Below, in pieces: positions 8,663 through 18,208 of a DNA stretch of 64,000 bases (position 1 is the stretch's first letter; each line of letters begins with the position of its first letter). Source of the stretch: Candidatus Hadersleviella danica (lineage in GTDB: Bacteria > Chloroflexota > Anaerolineae > Promineifilales > Promineifilaceae); NCBI GenBank assembly GCA_016711405.1, contig JADJSZ010000021.1, positions 15,723-79,722 on the forward strand, in the 5' to 3' direction. The notes under the pieces are model-generated. The model had not been told where the DNA came from and searched no databases. It saw nothing but the letters and a program-made list of their open reading frames with translations. Made by a program: the position numbers and the translations under genes.

Positions 8663-9225
8663 ATGAACCGTGTTTCGCGCAGTATTGCCCAACAGTTGCT
8701 CGATGCTGAATTAGCCATCAACAACACCCTTGCCAGCCCGACCATTTTGGCGGCCGTGGGCTTATATGGCTATTCCCAAATTCGCATGGAAGCGGCCAAA
8801 ACGTTGTTCCAAGAGGCGTTGGAGTTAACCGAGAAGCAAAAGAAGGAGTATGGCGACCAATATGAGGCGACCGCTGGCGTGCAACGGGCGTGGGATGGGA
8901 AGCGGCCGTGGCTTACGCCGCTTCGCTCAAAATTGCCCGCATCGCCTTTCGGGGCAACAACGCCGCCCGCAATGCGTTGGGGCTAGAAGGCATTCGCAAG
9001 CAAAGCCTCAGCGGCTGGCTCAGCGAGGCACGTCGCTTTTACAACAACATGCTCCGTGATGCGGAGTTAATGGCGGCTATGGAAACCTTTAACTACACCG
9101 AGGCGAAGTTTGAGGCAGAAGCGGCCTTGGTAGAGGCGGTTGCGGCGGCCAGTGAGTTGCAACATCGTGAACGAGGGGTGGCTCAGGAAACAACCAAACT
9201 GCGCGATGAAAGCTGGATGCGTTAA
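8663..9225 (+). CDS. Hypothetical helical protein (one apparent indel near 8898)
   Basis: An Ala/Glu/Leu-rich, probably all-helical protein of about 190 residues, with an excellent RBS (AAGGAGG, 8 bases before ATG). The frame breaks at about 8897-8899, where a G is missing in GATGGGAAGC. After it, AAVAYAASLKIARIAF and FYNNMLRDAEL continue cleanly. A further shift near 9225 would extend it to about 9330 with ALADSPQQLEQLGWVV. I do not recognise the family. It precedes the nSTAND1 gene by about 150 bp in the same direction and may be functionally linked. Confidence 0.6.
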
Positions 9226-9326
9226 TGCAGTGGCTGGCCGATTTAAAACGCAATCGCCGAAATTGCACTGGCAGATTCGCCCCAGCAGTTGGAGCAGTTG
9301 GGTTGGGTCGTGGGTATAAAACATCA

Positions 9327-9357
9327 GGTGACAGGCACTTTAAAAGTGCCTGTCACC
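9327..9357. terminator. Perfect 15-bp hairpin between helical protein and nSTAND1 gene
   Basis: GGTGACAGGCACTTT pairs with AAAGTGCCTGTCACC around a single central base. No U-tract follows, so it may be a repeat-type hairpin and not a true intrinsic terminator. Confidence 0.5.
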
Positions 9358-9370
9358 CAATTGTGTTGCT

Positions 9371-11555
9371 ATGGACACTGACGCACACACCACCAATTAT
9401 CAAGCGGCCAACGATATTAATTTCTCTATTCGGGGGATTACGTTGCGGGCAACCAAATCATCTATGGCTTACCTATTCAAGATATTGAGCACTTGCCGCC
9501 CGAGGCAGGAGAGCCACCCTATCAGGGGTTGCGCTCCTTTGACGAGTCGCAAGCGGAGTGGTTCTTTGGGCGAGAACAGTTAACGGCCGTGCTGGCCAAT
9601 CGCCTACACGAAACAAATTTTTTAGCCGTCGTGGGCGATTCAGGCAGTGGTAAATCCTCTGTGGTGCGGGCGGGGGTCATTCCTGCCTTTAAAGGGGTGA
9701 CTCTGGTGGCGGGAGGGTCAGTTCCGCCGCTGGGCCATTGGCAAGTGCATCTGTTCACGCCCACGGCGCGGCCGTTGGAAAAGCTGGTGACAGTGTTATG
9801 GCCAGATGATGTGAGCCAGCAAACGGCCGTGCGCGACCAGCTTTTGTTTAGCCCCTCGGCCTTATCCCACTTCTTAGCCCCCCGCACCTCGGTGCTTGCC
9901 CCTCTTTTGCTTGTCATAGACCAGTTCGAGGAGCTTTTTAGCCAGTGCCAAGATGAGGCGCAACGGCGGGCATTCATCGCCAATATCGTGCAGGCCGCTT
10001 CGCCCCTCTGCAAAATCGTTATTACCCTCCGCGCCGATTTTTATTCTGCCTGTTTGCCCTATGAACCGTTGCGGCAAAGTTCTGCAAACAGGGCAAGCAC
10101 TCATAGGTGCCACTCAACGAGGCGGAGTTACAGGAGGCGATCTTTGGCCCTGCTTGGCAAGGCGGCTGGCTGTTTCAGGCGGGGTTGGTGACGCAACTGT
10201 TGGCCGATGTGGCCGGAGAGGCGGGAGCCTTGCCCTTGCTCTCCCACGCCCTGCATGAGACGTGGCAACGGCGGCGCGGCCGTGTGCTCACTCTTTCGGG
10301 TTACACTGAGGCGGGGGGAGTCAAGAAAGCCATCGCCGAAACAGCAAATGGGATTTATAAGGAGCTATCGGCCGATGAGCACCAACTCGCCCAACACATT
10401 TTTGTGGAGCTAACCGAACTGAATGAGCTAACGCCGAGCAAGGATAGCAGTCGGCCGCTGGCTTGGGCGGATGTGGCGCATCTGCCAGCGGCCGTGCTCC
10501 TTGTGGAGCGGCTCGTCGCGGCGCGTCTGCTCACTAAAAGCGAGCGGGAACTGCACATTGCCCACGAGGCGCTCATTCGGGAGTGGCCGCTCCTGCGGGG
10601 ATGGCTTACGGATAATCGGACGGAGCTGGTGTTGCACCGCAAGCTAAACAGGGCGGCGCAGGAGTGGCACAGCCAACAACGGCGGGCGGATTATCTCTAT
10701 CGCCCCGCGCAGTTGGAGCAGTTGGCGGGCTTATTGGCTCACTCCGCTCAGCCGTTGTCGCCTTTAGAGCAGTCGTTTGTGCAAGCCAGTCGCCAGCAGG
10801 AGCGGTGGGTGCGCTGGCAGAAGGTAGGGGGAGCGGCCGTGGGGGTGTTGGTGCTCATGGCCATGCTCTATGTGCAGTGGGTGCGCCCGGCCGTGTGGCG
10901 GTCGCAAGCCATTGCCCTGACAGAGTTGGTCTCTGTGGATGCCCAAAGTATCCCTGTGTGTTTGTCAGAACGAGTCAATGAGTTTTTGTTTTGCCCACAG
11001 GGTTCGGCCGTTGGCCAAGAGATAGCTGTGGCCGCTTTTGCCATAGAAAAGAAGAAGTCTCTAACGCGCAATACCTGTTGTGTATGCAAGCAGGGGGCTT
11101 GTCAGTCTCCTCCTAATAATGATGAGTATGGTGATGCGACTCGGGCAAGTTTTCCTGTGCAAGAGGCATGCGGTACAGGCTGTGAAGTATTGTCAGTGGC
11201 TCGGCCGACAGTTGCCAACAGAGTTGCAATGGGAGGTAGCACTGGGGCCAGTCGCATCAGGCTTAGTAACACCTTTTGAAGCAATTCCTGTTTACGAACT
11301 GATTGATGAGTCTTCCTATGGGGTCTTTAATCTTTTTTTAGGCAATGTCTCCGAATGGACAAGGTCTTATGGGCAAAGCAATGACAATCAATATGTGGAG
11401 GTATTATGGAATGAAAAAGAAGAAATTTAGAAAGAGATAGGTCTTTGATACTTCGAGGGGGAAACTTCTTAGGTGATGACAAACGATTTGAATCTGATCC
11501 ACGCTTATCCAAGCAAATATTTGGCTTTCGTTGTGTGTCAAATTCAGCAAAATAA
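9371..11555 (+). CDS. nSTAND1 ATPase - transmembrane - formylglycine-enzyme-like protein (several apparent indels)
   Basis: A large multidomain protein (about 725 residues) read across at least five frame changes. The order is: an N-terminal segment with a GDYVAGNQIIYG element often seen before STAND and CHAT modules; an nSTAND1 domain (YQGLRSFDE, WFFGRE, P-loop VGDSGSGKSSVVRAG, Walker B LLLVIDQFEELF, TLRADFY); a C-terminal winged-helix region; a transmembrane helix (VGGAAVGVLVLMAMLYVQWV); and an FGE/SUMF1 (C-type-lectin-like) domain. The last shows NAQYLLCMQAGAC, AVKYCQWLGRQLPTELQWE, GNVSEWTRS, LRGGNF and a final FGFRCVS. The frame breaks cluster at about 9434 (G run), 10078 (AAA), 10107, 11050, 11093 and 11170. 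It is probably a membrane-anchored STAND sensor or effector. The true stop is TAA at 11553. Confidence 0.75.
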
Positions 11556-11580
11556 CCTCATGTAATAAAGGAGAGGCAAC

Positions 11581-12435
11581 ATGTCTACTGATAACTTTAG
11601 TGATACAGGGCTGGAGATGGGCAATCTGGGTGAATCCGCCATAGAAAGCCGACGGATTACGGTTCGTCAAAAAGTGTTTACAAATCAGGAAGGCCAGCAA
11701 TTATTGGTCGAAGTCATTGGCAATTCAGATTTGGTTAGTCCTTATTTAGAAGAACTTAAACTTGGTTTTCGCATTGAGCCAATTACCGAAGCACCCCCAG
11801 TGAGGGCTGAGGGCAAAAGAAGATATTCCCAAGGAGGGGCTTCGAGCTTTAATGTGGATGGTTTCAACATTTGGCTCAAATTTTTGGCTGTTGAACCACC
11901 TTATAATTGGGAAATTTTAATTGATCCCCAGCTTAATGTCGTTATTGAAGGAAAAGCTATCCCTCATGAATATTGGACAACTAACTCTACTAGCGTTACG
12001 GCAACTATTCATGCGTCTGGTGGGAAATTAAACATGAAAGTTGCTTCTAAAGCGGCTGTTACGGTAGTTAAAAATGGGCGTAATAGACATGTAACAGCAA
12101 ATGCGTCTGCACAATCGTTTCAAATCAAAGTGGATGGACTAGATGATAAGAACCAATATGATTTGTATCTTAAAAGCCAGTTTCCTATAGAGTTGCTTAA
12201 TCTGGGGTGGCTCACCTCTCTCGCGTCCTTTCTTCCCAAGAAAGAAATGGCAGGGGAAATCATAAAATCATGTCGGGACAAGAAAGCGCAACATAGGAGC
12301 GAGAAGGTGCGGAAACCGTTCACCCAAAACTCATTACGGCCGTTCTGCGCCTCCTCGCCCATTACTCCCCCCACCAACGGGCAAGAAAGGCGTATGGATA
12401 TTGTCGAAGATGGGTGGCACGGAAGATGCTCCTGA
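11581..12435 (+). CDS. Hypothetical protein, low-GC, foreign composition
   Basis: A 284-residue protein of unknown family with a strong RBS (AAGGAGAGG before ATG), 25 bases after the nSTAND1-FGE gene. The body (residues 1-215) alternates beta-like strands such as YNWEILIDPQLNVVIEGKA and TSVTATIHASGGKLNMKV. There is no signal peptide or clear membrane helix. Base composition is visibly more AT-rich than its neighbours, and there is no CGGCCG between about 11205 and 12337, which suggests recent acquisition together with the FGE end of the previous gene. The last ~45 residues (from SEKVRKPF) return to host-like composition and may be out of frame. Confidence 0.6.
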   Translation: MSTDNFSDTGLEMGNLGESAIESRRITVRQKVFTNQEGQQLLVEVIGNSDLVSPYLEELKLGFRIEPITEAPPVRAEGKRRYSQGGASSFNVDGFNIWLKFLAVEPPYNWEILIDPQLNVVIEGKAIPHEYWTTNSTSVTATIHASGGKLNMKVASKAAVTVVKNGRNRHVTANASAQSFQIKVDGLDDKNQYDLYLKSQFPIELLNLGWLTSLASFLPKKEMAGEIIKSCRDKKAQHRSEKVRKPFTQNSLRPFCASSPITPPTNGQERRMDIVEDGWHGRCS

Positions 12436-12594
12436 TGAGATGGGGTTAGTGAATGTAGAGATGATAGGCAAAAAAGAGGGGGCAAGCAACATGAGCGGCT
12501 CCCCATTTTCCCAGTTGGAAACGGCCGTTTCCCTCGCTATACTACCCCTCATCGCTTACCCACCCCCACTCCTACCCACCCCACCGGAGACCCC

Positions 12595-14844
12595 ATGAAA
12601 TCCCTTCTCAAATGGCTCGGCCGCATCCTCCTCGGGCTACTACTCCTCCTCGTTCTGCTCTTTGTCACCGCTGGCTTCCTCCCCCAGCCGGCCGACCCTG
12701 TCATAGACATGGCCACCCACGGCGCAGGCTCCAGCACCATCCTGCCCTCTTACACGGGCTTGCAACGCGCCTTCCCCGCCTCCAACGAACCCGCCGAAAA
12801 CCCCAGCACACCCGCCAAAGTCGAACTCGGCCGTCTCCTCTTCTTCGACCCACTCCTCTCCAGCAACGATGAACTCGCCTGCGCCAGTTGCCACCAGCCC
12901 GACTTGGGCTTCAGCGACGGCCGTGCCACCCCCCTCGGCCTCGACGGCCAACCCCTCGAGCGCAACGCCCCCACCCTGTGGAACGTCGCCTACGTCCAAA
13001 ACCTCTTCTGGGACGGCCGTGAAACCTCCCTCGAAAGCCAAGTCAACACCCCCCTCACCCATCCCAACGAGATGGGCGTAGCCGACCCCGCCGCCCTCCA
13101 AGCCGAACTCCGCGCCATTCCCGAATACATCACCCTGTTTGATGAGGCGTTTGGCGGCGGCGAAGCGGCCGTCACCCCCACCAACATGGCCTACGCCCTC
13201 TCCGCCTTCCAGCGCACCCTCCTCACCGACAACAGCCCCTTCGACCGCTACGCCGCTGGGGAATTCGAGGCACTCACCAGCCAACAACGGCGCGGCCTGA
13301 CCCTCTTCCGTTCAGGAGCGACCCGCTGTTTTGAATGTCACGGTGCCCCCACCTTTGCCAGCGACACCTTCCGCGTCGTCGGCCTCCCCAGCGATGACCT
13401 CGGCCGTGCTGGCGTGGTAGACGACGGCCAGCAAGGCGCGTTTAAAGTCCCCACCCTCCGCAACATCGCCCTCAGCGCCCCCTACATGCACGATGGTTCC
13501 AAAGCCACCCTCGCCGAAGTCATAGACTTTTATGCCGATGGCGGCGGCCGTATCCACGGCCAAGAAAACATAGATGCCTTCGTGCAAGGCTTCGAGATGA
13601 CCGACCAAGAGCGCGAAGACCTCGTCGCCTTCCTCCACGCCCTCACCGATGAGAGCAACCTCCCCGCCATCCCCGCCAGCGTCCCCTCGGGACTGCCCGT
13701 GCCCATTACCGCACAGGATAACCCCGGCCGTCTGCTGGCCGCGACTTACAATGCGGGCGGTGAGGCGGCCGTCAACGAAGACAGGCCCGCTGAAGAAATT
13801 ACTGTGCAGGCGGGGGAGAGCATTCAGGCGGCCGTGGACCGTGCCCAGCCCGGCGACACCATCCTCATCCCCTACGGCGTTTACAACGAGCGCGTCGTCA
13901 TAGACATCAGCGACCTCACCGTACACGGTATCCCCAACTCCGCTGGCGAATACCCCATTTTAGATGGCGAAAACAACTTCCCCGAAGCCATCATCGCCTC
14001 GGGCAACAACTTCACCGTCGGCTATCTCCACGTCCGCAACTACACCGATAACGGCATCCTCGTCGAAGGCGTGACCAACGTCCACTACCACGACATCTTC
14101 GCCGAAAAGACAGGCGCATACGGCATTTATCCCGTCCAAAGCACCAATGTTCTCATCGAACGCATCGAAGTCACCGGCGCCGACGACGCAGGCATTTACG
14201 CGGGCCAGTGCGAAGCAGTCATCGTGCGCGATAGCGTCGCCTACGGCAATGTGATTGGCATCGAATTGGAAAACACCCTCGGCGGCGAAATCTACAACAA
14301 CCACACCTACGGCAACACGACAGGCATCTTCGTCGTCATCCTGCCCCAACTCAGCTCCAAAATTTCGCGCAACACCCTCGTCTATAACAACATCGCCGAT
14401 GACAATAACTTGGAGAACTTCGGCCGTGCCGGCACCACCGTCAGCCTCCTCCCTCCCGGCGTGGGCATTCTCCTCCTCGGCACAGACCAAAGCGAAGTCT
14501 ACGACAACACCATGCGCGGCAACAAAAGCACAGGTGTGGCCGTCTTCAGCCTCACCAGCACAGGCCAATTCGATGTCAACGAGTTGGATATTGGTTCCCT
14601 GCCCGAAGGCAACTGGGTGCATAACAACAGCTACGAAAACAACGGCTACGACCCCGACCAGTTCATCAAAGATTTAGGCATCCCCGTCGGCGATGTGCTT
14701 TGGGATGGCACTGGCTCAGGCAACCGCTTCGACGAATCGGCCGCGACCACCTTCCCGCCCCTTCTGCCCAGCAACAACTGGCCCGCCTTCGCCCAACGCG
14801 CCTATGGCAACATCCTCGGCTGGCTCCTCAGCTTAGTCGGCTAA
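12595..14844 (+). CDS. Di-haem cytochrome c peroxidase (MauG/CcpA-like) fused to a right-handed beta-helix
   Basis: 749 residues. An N-terminal membrane/signal helix (about 8-28) is followed by a cytochrome c peroxidase region with two haem c sites, CASCH (96-100) and CFECH (245-249), plus family signatures ELGRLLFFDPLLS, CHQPDLGFSDG, RNAPTLWN, WDGRE, FKVPTLRNI and APYMHDG. From about residue 400 comes a NosD-type parallel beta-helix (ESIQAAVDRAQPGDTILIPYG, then repeated Asn-Asn-turn rungs). The peroxidase part reduces H2O2 or performs MauG-type oxidation outside the membrane. The beta-helix could bind polysaccharide or a partner. Cytochrome c peroxidases are usually 320-400 residues, so the fusion doubles the protein. 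Confidence 0.88.
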   Translation: MKSLLKWLGRILLGLLLLLVLLFVTAGFLPQPADPVIDMATHGAGSSTILPSYTGLQRAFPASNEPAENPSTPAKVELGRLLFFDPLLSSNDELACASCHQPDLGFSDGRATPLGLDGQPLERNAPTLWNVAYVQNLFWDGRETSLESQVNTPLTHPNEMGVADPAALQAELRAIPEYITLFDEAFGGGEAAVTPTNMAYALSAFQRTLLTDNSPFDRYAAGEFEALTSQQRRGLTLFRSGATRCFECHGAPTFASDTFRVVGLPSDDLGRAGVVDDGQQGAFKVPTLRNIALSAPYMHDGSKATLAEVIDFYADGGGRIHGQENIDAFVQGFEMTDQEREDLVAFLHALTDESNLPAIPASVPSGLPVPITAQDNPGRLLAATYNAGGEAAVNEDRPAEEITVQAGESIQAAVDRAQPGDTILIPYGVYNERVVIDISDLTVHGIPNSAGEYPILDGENNFPEAIIASGNNFTVGYLHVRNYTDNGILVEGVTNVHYHDIFAEKTGAYGIYPVQSTNVLIERIEVTGADDAGIYAGQCEAVIVRDSVAYGNVIGIELENTLGGEIYNNHTYGNTTGIFVVILPQLSSKISRNTLVYNNIADDNNLENFGRAGTTVSLLPPGVGILLLGTDQSEVYDNTMRGNKSTGVAVFSLTSTGQFDVNELDIGSLPEGNWVHNNSYENNGYDPDQFIKDLGIPVGDVLWDGTGSGNRFDESAATTFPPLLPSNNWPAFAQRAYGNILGWLLSLVG

Positions 14845-14847
14845 GAG

Positions 14848-14912
14848 TAGAGAGAAAAGAGAAGAGAGAAAAGGGGGAAGCGTGTTCTCTTCTCTCTTCT
14901 CTCTACTCTCTT
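14848..14912. repeat. Word-palindrome (AGAGAAAAGAGAAG / CTTCTCTCTTCTCT)
   Basis: The purine arm GTAGAGAGAAAAGAGAAGAG is mirrored by TCTCTTCTCTCTACTCTC after a short centre. It lies directly after the peroxidase stop. Confidence 0.65.
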
Positions 14913-14926
14913 CTTTTGAACAACAA

Positions 14927-14954
14927 AAAAGCCAGCTTGGGCAAGCTGGCTTTT
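14927..14954. terminator. Bidirectional terminator
   Basis: A 13-bp stem AAAAGCCAGCTTG / CAAGCTGGCTTTT has a GG loop. It ends the peroxidase gene on + and the tRNA-Thr transcript on -. Confidence 0.8.
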
Positions 14955-14962
14955 AATGTGAG

Positions 14963-15035
14963 AGCCACCTATGGGAATCGAACCCATAACCTACCACTTA
15001 CGAAGCGGTCACTCTGCCAATTGAGCTAAGGTGGC
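14963..15035 (-). tRNA. tRNA-Thr (anticodon CGT)
   Basis: A full cloverleaf can be drawn on the minus strand. The acceptor stem GCCACCT pairs with AGGTGGC plus discriminator T. The D-arm is AGCTCAATTGGCAGAGT. The anticodon arm ACCGC-TTCGTAA-GTGGT has CGT at positions 34-36. The T-arm is TATGGGTTCGATTCCCATA. CCA is not encoded. CGT reads the Thr codon ACG. Confidence 0.95.
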
Positions 15036-15143
15036 AATCGAGGGAAATTATAACAAGGGTGTGGGGGAGATGCAAAAGGTTACTCGTTATTCGTGATTCG
15101 TTATTTAATGGACGTGTTTCATTTTAGCTGGGGATGACCCGCT

Positions 15144-15219
15144 GTAGGGGTAGGCCTTGTGCCTACCCTCGGCCTCGTAATACCCAGAAATCCGGGCAAC
15201 CACAAGGGTTGCCCCTACA
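15144..15219. repeat. GTAGGGGCAACC-type intergenic repeat, copy 2
   Basis: GTAGGGGTAGGCCTTGTGCC is followed by GGGCAACCACAAGGGTTGCC and CCTAC. It is the same two-palindrome element as at 8557 and 39748, here with its outer GTAGGGG/CCCCTAC ends. Confidence 0.75.
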
Positions 15220-15342
15220 GCCCGCTCTCCACTGACTAAAACACACCTTATTCAATCGCTCTTCAACCCGTTGCCGTTATATTTGTACCTGTCTCTCCAC
15301 AGCCAACACCCACCTTTGCCCACCGTTCACCTCATTTAAGCC

Positions 15343-16609
15343 ATGTCCTCTTGGAACAGTGAACCCGCAATTAACAACCAGCGCGAGCGAATCTTGCTCG
15401 GCCTTGCCATCTTGTTTGTGTTTAGCAACGGCATCGCGCTGGGTCTTGTCCAAACGGCCGCGTTTAACCTGCGCCACCTCTGGCCTGTCAGCCTGTGGGC
15501 GGTGCTGGCCATTGGCGGTCAACTCCTCCTCCACCGCTACAAACCCACCCACGACCCCTACTTGTGGCCGCTCGTCTCGCTCTTGTTGGGCTGGGGCATC
15601 TTGCTGGTGGATAGATTAGCCCCCAACTTTTTAGCGCGGCAGGTCGCGTGGGTCGCCTTGGGCACGGCCGTGGCTCTCGCCGTGGCCATCTGGCCGCGCA
15701 ACCTGCGCTTCTTGCGCCAATATCGGTACACATGGCTTCTCGGCGGGTTGCTCTTACTGGGTGCGACGTTCCTCTTTGGGGTTAATCCCTCGGGCTTTGG
15801 GGCACAACAGTGGCTCCGCCTCCCTTTTCTGCGCTTCATCTACTTCCAGCCCTCCGAATTGCTCAAGCTCCTGTTGGTCGTCTATCTGGCCAGTTACTTT
15901 GCCGATAGGCAAGAGTTGTTGCGGCTCAACGGCCGTCACACCTTGCCTTATCTCGCCCCCCTGTTGCTCATGTGGGGCTTCTGCATGATTCTGCTCGTCT
16001 GGCAACGGGATTTGGGCGCGGCTACCCTCTTTTTCATCCTCTTCCTCACCTTGCTCTACTTGGCCACGGGCGAACGTTTGTATGTGTGGGGCGGGCTGGG
16101 TCTGCTGGCTCTCGCGGCCGTCTTCGCCTATTTCGCCTTCGATGTGGTGACGTTACGAGTAGATGCGTGGTGGAATCCGTGGCCCGAGGCGGACAACCGC
16201 GCCTTTCAGATTGTGCAATCGCTCTACGCCCTCGCCAGTGGGGGGGTGTTCGGCCGTGGCATCGGCCAAGGCTTTCCCCACCTATATTCCCGTGGTTCAC
16301 TCCGATTTTGCCTTTGCCGCCCTTGGCGAGGAGTGGGGCGCGGTGGGCAGTTTAGCGGCCGTGGCTTGCTTCGCTCTGCTGGCTCAGCGCGGCTTGTGGG
16401 TGGCTTTGCACAGCCAACGGCCGTTTCGCACCTACTTGGCCGCTGGCATCACCATTCTGTTCAGCACCCAAGCCTTGCTCATCATGGGCGGTGTCACCAA
16501 ACTCCTGCCCCTCACGGGTGTTACCTTGCCCTTTGTCAGTTATGGCGGGAGTTCGCTCATGGTTAGCTGTCTCATGGCGGGCTTGCTTTTACACCTATCG
16601 AGTGAGTAA
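15343..16609 (+). CDS. FtsW/RodA/SpoVE-family peptidoglycan polymerase (one apparent indel at 16276)
   Basis: About 421 residues with roughly ten membrane helices. SEDS-family landmarks are WLRLPFLRFIYFQPSELLKL, WQRDLGAATLFF, FGRGIGQGFP, IPVVHSDFAFAALGEEWG and LPFVSYGGSSLM. SEDS proteins polymerise lipid II glycan strands, either for division (FtsW) or elongation (RodA). The frame is broken in CCCC at 16276-16279; with three C it reads through conserved GFPTYIPVVHSDFAF. The gene stands alone, so assignment to FtsW or RodA is open. It is probably essential, so the break is probably a sequence error. Confidence 0.88.
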
Positions 16610-16611
16610 AA

Positions 16612-16707
16612 GGAGGGAAAGGTGTGAAAAGTAAGAAATAAAAAGTGAGAAGTGGGGCATTTAGCCAGCCACTTCTCACTTTTTACTTTTCACCTTTTAC
16701 CTTTCAC
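16612..16707. repeat. Word-palindrome (AAAAGTGAGAAGTGG / CCACTTCTCACTTTTT)
   Basis: GTGAAAAGTAAGAAATAAAA and AGTGAGAAGTGG on the left pair with CCACTTCTCACTTTTTAC and TTTTCACC on the right. It lies between convergent ftsW-like and FAS1 genes and may terminate both. Confidence 0.7.
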
Positions 16708-16732
16708 GCAAGCGAAAGGCAACGGCCGTGGA

Positions 16733-18208
16733 TTACTCAGCGGGGAGCAACACCGCGTCAATCACATGAATCACGCCATTCGTGGCGAAAATATCGGTGA
16801 TGATGACATTAACCGTGCCGTTGAGCACAACCCCATCATCCGTCACTTCAATCGTAATCTCTTGCCCATTCAGGGTCACGACCGATTCCAAGCCCACCAC
16901 CGCTTCAGCGGCCGCAATGCCATCCACCACGTGGTAGAGCAGAATGTCGGTCAACGCACCTTCGGGGTCAGCCAACAGCGCCTCAATCGTGCCTGCGGGC
17001 AGGGCGGCAAACGCCTCATCAGTGGGGGCAAACACGGTGAATTCCCCTTCACCAGCCAATGTCTCCACCAAGCCGGCCGCTTCTAAGGCGGCCACTAGCG
17101 TCGTAAAGTTGCCATCGGCCACGGCGATTTCGGCAATGCTCATCGTCGGCTCTTCCATTTCCATCGTCTCATCAGCGGCGGGGAGCAACACCGCATCAAT
17201 GACGTGAATCACGCCGTTTGTGGCCATGATGTCCGTCGCCACGACGTTGACTGTGCCATTCAGCACAACCCCCGCATCGGTCACTTCAATGGTCACTTCT
17301 TGGCCATTCAGCGTCATAACCGATTCCATACCCACCACATCTTCGGCCAAGGCCACGCCATCTACGACATGGTAGAGCAGAATGTCGGTCAACACGCCTT
17401 CGGGGTCAGCCAACAGGGTTTCCACAGTGCCTTCGGGCAAAGCGGCAAATGCCTCATCGGTGGGGGCAAAAACGGTGAACGCGCCTTCACCCGACAGGGT
17501 TTCCACCAAGCCAGCGGCATCTAAAGCGGCCACCAGGGTGGTGAAACTGCCATTGTCCACCGCGATTTCAGCAATGCTCATTGTCGGCTCTTCCATTTCC
17601 ATCGCCTCATCGGCGGGGGGGAGCAAGACAGCATCAATCACATGGATGACACCATTGGTGGCCATAATGTCGGTCGTCACGACGTTGACGGAGCCATTCA
17701 GCACCACGCCGCTATCGGTCACTTCAATGGTCACATCCGCCCCGTTCAGGGTGGTGACGGATTCAAGGGTGACGACGGTTTCGGCTAAAGCCACGCCATC
17801 TACCACATGGTAGAGCAGGATTTGGGTCAACGCACCTGTGGGGTCAGCCAACAAGGTTTCCACAGTGCCCTCGGGCAAAGCGGCAAATGCGTCGTCGGTG
17901 GGGGCAAACACGGTGAACGCGCCTTCACCCGACAGGGTTTCCACCAAGCCAGCCGCATCTAAAGCGGCCACCAGTGTGGTGAAACTGCCATTGTCCACGG
18001 CGATTTCAGCAATGCTCATGGTGGGTTCCATGACTTCGGGCATTGGCTCGGCCGTGGGTTCGGCGGTCGGCTCGGCCGTGGGTTCCACAGGGACGGCCGT
18101 TGGCTCCGGGGCGGGTTCGGCCGTGGGGGCAGGGGTTGCTTGGCCACCGCAAGCGGCCAAAGCGAGGGCTAACAATAGGCTCAACAGGACAAATAATCTG
18201 TTTTTCAT
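16733..18208 (-). CDS. Lipoprotein with three fasciclin (FAS1) domains
   Basis: 491 residues from the chosen start at 18208 (MKNRLF), which has AAGGAG 11 bases upstream; a 29-codon upstream extension lacks one. A lipoprotein signal (LALALAACGG) is followed by a Pro/Thr/Glu spacer of PTAEPTAEP repeats. Then come three near-identical FAS1 domains of about 130 residues, each with SIAEIAV, FTVFAPTDxAFAALP, ILLYHVVDG and NGVIHVIDAVLLP. FAS1 domains mediate cell-surface and matrix adhesion. Two TTGACA-like boxes on this strand (18386-18391 and 18394-18399) may be promoter elements. A second three-domain FAS1 protein lies at 51598. Confidence 0.92.
   Translation of the reverse strand: MKNRLFVLLSLLLALALAACGGQATPAPTAEPAPEPTAVPVEPTAEPTAEPTAEPMPEVMEPTMSIAEIAVDNGSFTTLVAALDAAGLVETLSGEGAFTVFAPTDDAFAALPEGTVETLLADPTGALTQILLYHVVDGVALAETVVTLESVTTLNGADVTIEVTDSGVVLNGSVNVVTTDIMATNGVIHVIDAVLLPPADEAMEMEEPTMSIAEIAVDNGSFTTLVAALDAAGLVETLSGEGAFTVFAPTDEAFAALPEGTVETLLADPEGVLTDILLYHVVDGVALAEDVVGMESVMTLNGQEVTIEVTDAGVVLNGTVNVVATDIMATNGVIHVIDAVLLPAADETMEMEEPTMSIAEIAVADGNFTTLVAALEAAGLVETLAGEGEFTVFAPTDEAFAALPAGTIEALLADPEGALTDILLYHVVDGIAAAEAVVGLESVVTLNGQEITIEVTDDGVVLNGTVNVIITDIFATNGVIHVIDAVLLPAE

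Noticed and set aside
9371..11555. Diversity-generating retroelement target gene
   Set aside because: An FGE/C-type-lectin end is present, but no reverse transcriptase, template repeat or adenine-rich variable repeat was found in the window.
12401..12598. Small plus-strand gene between 11581 gene and the peroxidase fusion
   Set aside because: It has no RBS or recognisable features, and ends in Pro-rich low-complexity sequence at the next start codon.
12640..14622. Long minus-strand open frames opposite the cytochrome peroxidase fusion
   Set aside because: They are shadows of GC-rich codons and show no domains or RBS.
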